Part shown: positions 56,701-64,000 of the stretch, in pieces
Numbering within the stretch: position 1 is the stretch's first letter
How the letters are laid out: the number at the start of each line of letters is the position of its first letter
Source: Parietaria judaica
Taxonomy: Eukaryota; Streptophyta; Magnoliopsida; Rosales; Urticaceae
Direction: 5' to 3'
Assembly (NCBI GenBank): GCA_954871525.1
Contig: OX940863.1
Span: 38,612,501-38,676,500 of the forward strand
DNA: 64,000 nt
Made by a program: the position numbers and the translations under genes
The notes under the pieces: model-generated
The model's database searches: none
What the model saw: only the letters and a program-made list of their open reading frames with translations
What the model was told of the DNA's origin: nothing

Positions 56701-57268
56701 CGTCGGCCGAAACCCTAGGCACGGAAACCGGCCACCCCGCGTGACGGCTCCTTCTCAGATCGGCCTAGACCCGGTCGGAATCACTCCCCGGAGCTCGCTG
56801 GATCGACCCCGTCCGTCGGCGGCCATCGCCGTGCGACCGCGAACGACGTCAGTGTCGCTCGACTCCAAGCGAGCTCGCGGGCACAAATCGGAGCTCCGCT
56901 CCTCCTCCGCAGCTCCCACCGACAGCGCGCCTCGCCGCGCCTCCACGAACCCCGCCGACCTCCTCAGGCGCGCAGAACCCCGACGGCTCCTCCCCCGCTC
57001 CCACCGGCGCAGATCCGGCCGAACGGACCTCCCCTCCCTCGCCGGATCTTCCCCGAACAACGGCGCGCCTCGCCGCGCCTCCACGAGAGCCGTCGGCCCC
57101 CGCCGACTCGCAAAACTCCGTCGAGTCCACCAGCTCCTCCTCCGCACGGATCTCGGCCATGCCACCTATCCCCGGACTCGCCCCGGCTAGAGAGTCACTC
57201 TGGTGGCCTTTTCCGGCGACGGTGAGGTTCAGTGAGGAAGTTAGGTCGGAAAATGTTCTCTTGGCCAT
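53780..57268 (-). pseudogene. Antisense extra gene of the Tat element (gypsy-type transposase_28-like)
   Basis: The minus strand carries a broken gene in several pieces. A GC-rich N-terminus (MAKRTFSDLTSSLNLTVAGK, from 57268) is followed by a frame at 56699-55338, 454 codons with one stop near 55698. That frame includes TYVDLVTFFQTERLAFP, then IVVPLESLRLGLFLPISPF, then LQVSPDVWWFVAGLFSL, resembling the plant 'putative gypsy type transposon' domain (Pfam PF04195). An intron (about 54985-55070, GTGTACC to TTTCCTACAG) leads to MDRDSSSGEYHF. The last part (about 54400-53844) is helical (TQLEAAAVRQEVAVTKARW). Extra ORFs between pol and the 3' LTR, including antisense ones, are known in Tat elements. 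Function unknown. Confidence 0.7.
56517..56756. repeat. 118-bp tandem duplication in the antisense gene
   Basis: GGATATTCCTCCGCTAACG and the following ~100 bp recur after exactly 118 bp (GATATTCC at 56521 and 56639), with no difference seen. Since 118 is not a multiple of three, the copy shifts the frame of the antisense ORF. Its perfection implies a recent event. Confidence 0.85.
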
Positions 57269-57552
57269 ACCGGAGTTTGAGAGAAAAAGGTTCGGATTTT
57301 AAAAACTCGATTTTTGAGAGGATTTTTCTTAAAAATCTTCGCGGAAAACTCCCACGGCGAATATGCTAGACGAGATTATGAACGCGCAGAAAAAATCAAA
57401 ACATAAATCGGGCTCTCAGATTGAAAACTAGAGTCAAAAGTAAGAAGAACTTACTATTTACCGGGCAGTAACTCTTGATTCACGCGAATGTTTCCATTTC
57501 CGTCTCCTTTTACTTCTATTTAAAGAAGTTTTATGGAAATTGGTAATTCCCG

Positions 57553-57569
57553 TAAAACTGGGGGGTTAG
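57553..57569 (+). other. Polypurine tract of the 11.3-kb Tat element
   Basis: AAAACTGGGGGGTTAG abuts the 3' LTR start TGTTACGGG at 57570. Confidence 0.75.
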
Positions 57570-58792
57570 TGTTACGGGTAATTTCAGAAAAATGATTTTT
57601 ACGATTTAATTGAAAGAGGAGTTATTTATTCTTAATTTAATACTTCATCTTATATTAAATTAAATCATTTTCAAAATCTAAAATATTCGTTGGACTCCCG
57701 TTTTCGTAAAATGGAGTGTCCAGATGATCCCAAAAATATCAAAATACCCAAAATTGATATAAAATTTGTGAAAAACGGACTCGGGACGAGTCCGGGACCC
57801 TCCGGGACAGCCCGGGAGGGCCCCACCACGTGGCTGAGCACTGTGGGACCCACCAGCTAGCGAGGACACGTGTCGCGCAGGCGGTGGAGCCGCGTCGCTC
57901 CAGTAGCGAGGCGACGCGTGTCTCCCTCGCGTGGAGGGCTGACGTCAGCAGCTTGGGCTCCAAGCTTCCAAGCGAGCCGTCTTCTCCCCGCGCGTGAGGG
58001 AGCGTCGCTGCTCCGATCGCTGTGATTTTTGTGGCGTTGGATCGACCACGTCCCGAGGATGCGAAAAACTATATTACTTTACCTCAGGAGCCTCCCCGAT
58101 GAGGAGATAATTGCAAAACAAGACCAGGGTTTTTTCCTATAAATAGGGGCTCAGGTCCCCTTCATTCACACACAATTTTTACCCGAGAAAACACTTGGGA
58201 AACACCTCCAAAGCTCCCAAAAATCTCTCTAAGCTTCCTTAAACCGATCTTCACTCAAATATCCCGCTAATGTTGAGCGTCGGAGGTGAATCGGGGGGTA
58301 AAACCCTCGTTTCTCCCTGACCGCGGTGTTGTTTTGTCAGGTCCCGGAAGAGAGAAATCCAACTAGAGCGGAAGCTCTGGAGAAAATTCTGGCACGATAT
58401 ACAACTTTCCCTGTCTAGGTTCGGGATCGGCGTGGTGCTCGTTCTATCCTTTGGCCTTTATATCTCTCGCAGATATATTGACTTTACGGATAGGGCGCAG
58501 GACCCGGATCTGAATCAGTGACGCAGGTCGGAGGTGTTATCCATCAGGGTTCATCTTAAAGTTAACTCTGCGATCTTTTCCGCGTGGAGACCGAATCTGT
58601 GTGGTGCCCGAACCTGTCATCAGGTAGTGTGCGGGCCCGGATCTGGTCCCGTGTCAGGAAAAAGATCCGATTGACTTTGAGGTGCCAGAAACCCAAACTC
58701 AAAATCCACGAAAGTCAACAAACGACATTGGGCCCGGTCCAACACGAGTCATTGGGCCGCTACAGTGTGTGATACATTTTTCTGCATCAACA
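57570..58792 (+). repeat. 3' LTR of the 11.3-kb Tat element (1223 bp)
   Basis: It matches the 5' LTR except for about 34 substitutions and two short deletions. The motif is at 58267-58285 and the hairpin at 58292-58309, both unchanged. Confidence 0.9.
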
Positions 58793-59446
58793 TTAGTTAT
58801 TTATAAAATAAAAATAAAAATATTTTTATATTTATTTTGCTAAAAAAGTTACAATTTTGAGTTAGTATATATATATATATTATATTTTTGGAATGCCAAA
58901 AAAATCCAAGTAGGCGTCGTTCGAAGTTCGAACCTTAACTGAAAGTATATAATAATATATGAAAGAAAGACAATGAAAGACAATGAAAGTATATAATAAT
59001 ATGCCAAAAAGTGTGCACATGAATGTCTTATACACAACACAACCAAGCTCTATTAATGGAAGATAACACAAGTCTTTCTCACCAAGGAATATCAAGACAT
59101 TTCCCAACTTCAAGACCTACCACTTCTAGTATTCCCTTTCTCAGAATCTGTCACAAAAATCATCAAATCAACCTTCAAAACCTAACAAAGAAATTCAAAA
59201 TTTCAAGAAAAAAAGAAAATACCAGTCCCACCACGAAAGTCTCAATAAGACCAATCATACATGAGAGTTCCATGTTTCAACCACCTTCATGAACCCCAAA
59301 AATGGTGGACTAAACATGGGCTCAACTTTTGGCTAAACCACCTGAAAATCAAACATCACGTTACAACTCAATCAAGGAAAAAATGAAGAGCAACAACGTA
59401 CTCTAGATGGGCCTTAATTTATATCTTAAATGCCTTAATTTACGTG
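58793..59446. other. Continuation of the host duplication and intergenic DNA
   Basis: 58793 to about 59085 completes the second unit of the duplication seen at 47110. The remainder, to 59446, holds no gene that I can support; the ORF at 59023-59292 is low-complexity. Confidence 0.5.
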
Positions 59447-60392
59447 TGTATCAGTTCAAGAATCGGACTAAGGCCCAAAAATACGATGACTATATTGCAT
59501 TTTGTCAAAATGAGGTTAAAACCGAATTTAAAAATTAAATATCAGTAATTGGTAACATTAGTAAGACAAACATTAATTAAATAGAGTTTGTTATTTGATT
59601 TAAAGTGTCAAATTAATATTTGTCATTTATTATCTTTTTGCACCATGAGCAAAATTGAGGGGGTTAAGTAACAATTTCCCCACTTTTGATACACAATATG
59701 CGAATAATATTGAAGTCTATAATTAGACTTGATACTCTCCATCAATCAAGGGACTGAAAGGGTAATTTTAACTCCTTTATCATCACTTTTTGAGGAGAAT
59801 ATGTATACAAGCTTGATCAAAATGACAAAAAGCCTAGCACTTTACACATGTCAAGCCATGAGTGCATGAGGAGAACGTCAAGTCCAACCACTATCCCTAA
59901 AAATAGGAGAAAGTGGAGGCATCCAATGTATACATGCAAAGAAGCTTATAAATACATAAGGAGAATGCATTCAATAGGGGATTTGGGGGGAGGAGAACGA
60001 GTTTAGAGAGAGAAGACTACAACAATCGTATGGAGAGGATTTATATTTCATATTATTCATTGTATGAGATGTATTTTTCACCTCGTTTCGGTCACCTCAT
60101 TTCTGAGATTTTTTTTATCTCTTCCTCATATTGTATTCACTTCGATTTAATAATAAAAGCAGAGAGAAAGTAGTCAATTACCGCTTGGGATGAACCTCTA
60201 CAAAAAACCTCGGTGTCATTTTCCTTTACGCTTTATATTACATATATATCTTCATAATTTATATGATATATTTGGAGTGGTCTTGGCGAGTAAGACGAAA
60301 TATCAGAATTCATACGGCAATGTTCGCAGACATAACAATAAAACGGATTACAATTACTCTGTGACGGTTGATGGCGATTTTTGGCATCAACA
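59447..60392 (+). mobile_element. LTR of a further Ty3/gypsy (Tat-like) element
   Basis: The 3' end is clear: TTTGGCATCAACA followed by the primer-binding-like GTTTGGCGCCGTCTAAG at 60393. A TATA box (CTTATAAATACATAAGG) lies near 59948. The 5' end is less certain; TGTATCAG at 59447 is chosen because it is followed by AAGGCCC, as in related LTRs. No TSD was found because the element's 3' end is not in view. Confidence 0.55.
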
Positions 60393-60660
60393 GTTTGGCG
60401 CCGTCTAAGAAATTCGATATTTTCTAACACAAAACTCGCTAAAGACCCACTCCGCAAAGGAAAGTGGTTGCAAATTCACCTTCGTGGGGCGTCCAAGGGG
60501 GACCTGACAAGGTAAAGATTCTCTTATCGGGGACAGATTTGGATTTCACCAAGCTCCTTGTCACCTTGAATCTCGCCCGAACTTGGGCCGCGGCATTCGG
60601 CACCACCTCGTATCTTGTTATGATGTTTGGGACATAAAAAATCTTCTAAGGCGATTAGTT
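60393..60660 (+). other. Primer binding site and leader of the element at 59447
   Basis: TTTGGCGCCGTCTAAGAAA at 60394 resembles the TGGCGCCGTCTGTGGG-type site of gypsy elements. The following leader has no gag-like ORF and passes into a tandem array, so the element is probably non-autonomous. Confidence 0.55.
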
Positions 60661-61317
60661 TGCTTCACCTCATATCTCGCAATGACCTCGGATCTCCATT
60701 CGGGTAGCGACCGAGGTGATTGTAGACTCCTCATTTTTATCATCTATAGCTTCGTGACGACCTCGAATATTTATTCGGGCAGCAGCCGAGGTGAAATCCG
60801 ATGCCTTAATGCATTGGCCATGAGTTCCCTTCATGTCGGATCTCGCAGCGACCTCAAGTCCATATCCGGGCAGCGACCAACGTGACAGTGCACACCCCGT
60901 CTTTATCATCTTTGGCCTCGCGACGTCCTCAAATCTTCATTCGGGCAGCAACCGAGGTGATATCTGATGCCGTAATGCATTGTCCATGTGTTCCCTTCAC
61001 CTCGGATCTCGCATCGACCTCGGATCCATATCCGGGCATTGACCGACGTGACAGTGGACTCCCCGTCTTTATCATCTTTGGTCTCGCGACGACCTCAAAT
61101 CTTCATTCGGGAAGCAGCCGAGATGATATCCGATACCGTAAAGCATTGGCCACGAGTCCCTATCACCTCGGATCTCGCAGCGACCTCGGATCCATATCCG
61201 GGAAGCGACCGACGGGATAGTGGAAACCGCGTCTTTATTGTCTTTGGCCTCGCGACGACCTCAAATCTTCATTTTGCAGCAGATGAGGTGATATCTTATG
61301 CCGTAATGTATTGGCAA
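60661..61317 (+). repeat. ~165-bp tandem array (four units), left part
   Basis: Each unit runs from CCTCGGATCTCGCAGCGACC through GGATCCATATCCGGG, GACCGACGTGACAGTG, TTTATCATCTTTGGCCTCGC and TTCATTCGGGCAGC to TGCCGTAATGCATTGGCCA. Units start near 60664, 60838, 61003 and 61168. The array is cut at 61322 by a copia LTR and resumes at 63761. Confidence 0.85.
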
Positions 61318-61322
61318 CGAGT

Positions 61323-63760
61323 TGTTGGAAATAATGTCTACAAATGAGAGATTGGGAGATATTTTGTTGAGCGTATTTGTCAATGTAATTGATGAATAAA
61401 TAAATTGAATAAAAAGTATGCATTCTTTACAACATGTGTTTAGACCAAAATAAATCTATGCCCATATACTTCTAGATTACGAAAAAGGAAGTTAGGTTGT
61501 GACTTAACAAGACACTTATTTTTAGAAGGTTTAAAAGGAATGAGTTTGCGATCTTAGAATAAACTGGGCAGTTGCATTCGAGTACGATTGTTAAGGATGT
61601 AATGTCGAGTCTTGTAGCATCGGGAGTTGAACTTCACAAACTTGCCTTAGATATCTTAACGAAGATATTAAACTAGACCAGTGATGGTTGAGATAAATGT
61701 GAAATTTTGTTCGACACCTTTTCTCTAACATCACACATCAAGGAGTTTTTCCGTGATAATCTCAATCCTGAGTGAACATATAATGTGTTGAGATGTCTTA
61801 CAAGATTTGAATAGTCAATGGGTGAGATTCAAAGTAGTGAGTCAATATCTCGACGGTCGGTACCGTTAAGTTATCTCAATGACATTAGGGTCTTCACAGA
61901 TATTGTATGCACTACGGGTGATTCAACACCTAATATCACGTCATGCTTTGTTCGGGGATTGTAAATGAACATACCAGGCTTGGTGTTCGATGAGTTAGTA
62001 ACTCATCGATCAAAACATGTGACTTGTACGGACAACTCACAATATATGTTTCTCATTTACAATCCAACAAAGAAGTTGATAACAAAAATAACTAGAAAGG
62101 TCAAACAGTGTTTATTAGAACACTCATTTCTACATAATGATACGCATAAAGGATTATACAGAAAAATACATTGTGGACCGTATGACACTACGATAGCTCA
62201 TATCAAACAGAAAATGATAACCCACATGATCTGAGAGATTCTCATCGGTATTCGGCTTCTCGTGGTATCTGCCAAATATCAAGATTAAAGATAGCCAAAT
62301 TAATGAATTTGTGATGCCACGTCTTTTATCTAAAGCTTCAATCACGTGGGTCCATGAGGTCTTAGCGTTAAACCATAGAACGGAATTATGATTGAACAAG
62401 AATAAATTAGATATATGAAATAGTGTTCTGGAAACATATTTCATGTTAAGTAACGACTTAAATGATTTCTAATATTAGTTCAAAGTAAATTAATCTCTTA
62501 GTTCTAAATATTGATTTAGAAAATTAATCCTAATTAAAATGGTTAGTTAATTTAATTGATAATGATCAATTGAATTAAATGTAACATTTTATGTAACCTA
62601 GTTACTAACATGTACATGTTACCAATTGATAAATGTTATAACAAGGCACAAAATAAGTAATGACTTATTGATTACATTAAATGTGTATGTGTACATAATG
62701 ATGATAAAACACCTAGGATTAATTAAATTAATACATGTTTCTTACTGGAAGAAAAATAAATTAATTGGATTAATTTATTGTATTAAATTCAAATTATATA
62801 AGTGGAGAGAAAATAGGAAGCATGTCTTGTCCTAATTTCATTCACATTTGAATTTGAATTAATTAAGAGATTATTAATTAATTAAATTACTTAATTATCA
62901 TTGGATGAGAATAAAAGGGGAGGAATCAGTGAGGTGTCATCATCTCCTTTGGTCAATAAAGTGTACATGATGATGTGTCATCATCTTAGACACTTTGACC
63001 ATGGTAATTTCGAATTACCTAGTATTAAGCATGGAAGAATTCAAATTAGTGTCTTGAATGCATGAGAAATTGACACATGTTTAAGTTTGAATTCATCTCC
63101 CTTGGAATAGGTATAAGTGGCGAATTTTAGGAGCAAGACTAGGTTAAATTTCGAATTCAAACAAGGCTTGGTGAATGTCTATAAATACTAGATCATTTCA
63201 CAAAAGCTAAGAAGCTTTTCTCTCACTTTTCTCTCTAGTAGAATTCGGCCATTCTTGTTCATAGACAAGGAAATTCATTTTCTTGCTCTATAGTTAAATA
63301 AGAGGCCACTCTCGATATTCTATAATGTTCTACGATCTTAACCGTGACTCTTCTCGCGGTTTTTGATCTGGATCTTCGAGAAAGACGCACGCGATCTCCG
63401 ATTACAAGAGGTAATATCCATTCGTGTATACATATAAGTATATATAATGATAATATGATTGTTTATATATATACATGTATATGCGTTTTATGATGTGATC
63501 ATAAATGTCGTAGAATAATTTTTAAACAAAAAAAAAATCATGCACAAACATTTTAATATACATGCGGTTAAATTCTTACGTGAAAAATTATTTTTACGTA
63601 AACTTTGATAATTTTTATATTCTGCCGTAACTGTTACGTTCAAATTTTTCTAAAGCGGGTGTAAAATGATCCTAGAAATGGTGTCAAAGCCGTTGGTTAA
63701 TTTAAAATGCACATGCATGTAAACTTTGATAATTTTTTATATTCTGACGTAATTGTTACA
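61323..63760 (+). mobile_element. Ty1/copia LTR unit (2.4 kb), near-solo, TSD CGAGT
   Basis: It starts TGTTGGAAATAATGTC and ends GTAATTGTTACA. CGAGT flanks it at 61318-61322 and 63761-63765. Near its right end, AATGGTGTCAAAGCC (about 63677-63691) resembles the initiator tRNA-Met primer binding site. The stretch GTAAACTTTGATAATTTTT...GTAA-TGTTAC occurs twice (about 63598 and 63719), so it looks like one full LTR, a scrap of internal DNA and the tip of the second LTR. No coding sequence. Confidence 0.7.
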
Positions 63761-64000
63761 CGAGTCCCCTTCACCTCAGATCTCAAAGCGACCTCGGATC
63801 CATATCCGGGAAGAAACCGACGTGATAGTTGACACCGCATCTTTATCATCTTTGGCCTCGTGATGACCACGAATCTTCATTATGGTAGCATCTAGGTTGA
63901 TATTCGATGCACTAATGCATTGCCCATGGCTCCCCTTCACCTCGGATCTAGCAGTAAGATCAGATCTCCATCCTTAATTCTTTAATTTTGCTCTCGTGTT
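63761..64000 (+). repeat. ~165-bp tandem array, right part
   Basis: One full diverged unit (ACCTCAGATCTCAAAGCGACC to GCATTGCCCATGGC) and the start of another run to the window edge. They continue the array broken at 61322. Confidence 0.8.

Larger units (their letters stand above)
47451..58792 (+). mobile_element. Tat-lineage Ty3/gypsy element keeping gag-aRNaseH-INT plus antisense gene (11.3 kb)
   Basis: The 5' LTR is 47451-48688 and the 3' LTR 57570-58792 (TGTTACGGGT to CATCAACA), with a perfect TSD TTAGT (47446-47450 and 58793-58797). The primer binding site is at 48690-48709. The inside has gag, an archaeal-type RNase H and integrase; protease and RT are missing. Downstream lie an internal polypurine-like tract, a 48-bp array with a TATA box, and an antisense gene. 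LTRs differ by about 34 substitutions and two indels (11 and 4 bp) by eye, near 2.8%, so it is much older than the Athila insertion. Confidence 0.92.

Noticed and set aside
62154..62444. ORFs of 69-96 aa in the copia LTR region (61965-62835)
   Set aside because: They lie within a non-coding LTR with TSD-defined borders and show no copia protein motif.

Overview
This window looks like nuclear DNA of a flowering plant, probably a eudicot. It carries plant-only retrotransposon lineages (Athila, Tat, Cassandra), a hAT transposon, a tRNA-derived SINE and three intron-containing host genes. The species cannot be told from the sequence. Most of the 64 kb is transposable elements, many of them nested. 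Boundaries were read by eye from terminal repeats and target-site duplications (TSDs).

Layout. 1-5.4 kb: a copia-type LTR and a gypsy-like LTR. The gypsy-like LTR is interrupted by a 4.16-kb insertion built of Cassandra (5S-rRNA-bearing TRIM) arms in inverted orientation around a decayed Ty3/gypsy fragment, with a single outer TSD (TCCTT). 5.7-7.4 kb: an apparently intact thaumatin-like protein gene on the minus strand. 7.8-8.1 kb: a 299-bp hAT MITE. 9.6-12.5 kb: two solo Tat-like LTRs. 12.6-19.1 kb: copia and other LTR-like DNA with a 3.4-kb hAT element inside. 19.6 kb: a SINE. 20.1-32.2 kb: a six-exon gene for a small protein, with a complete and very young 10.1-kb Athila-type element in its second intron. 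33.7-38.0 kb: a ten-exon gene for a 437-aa TPR-like protein. 38.6-58.8 kb: a solo LTR and two Tat-lineage elements with complementary internal deletions; one keeps gag-PR-RT, the other gag-aRNaseH-INT plus an antisense gene. 59.4-64 kb: another LTR, a ~165-bp tandem array and a copia LTR that splits the array.

The host genes are independent of each other. The retroelements share modular LTR features: a TATA box, then a 19-nt motif (core TTGAGCGTCGG), then a small hairpin that stays paired although its sequence changes, then a pyrimidine-rich CAGG. Several LTRs also carry expanding arrays, including hairpin palindromes, W-box-like TTGACT arrays and 48-bp units. These modules, the inverted Cassandra composite and the symmetric TCGCGA clusters of the hAT element are the most interesting parts of the window.
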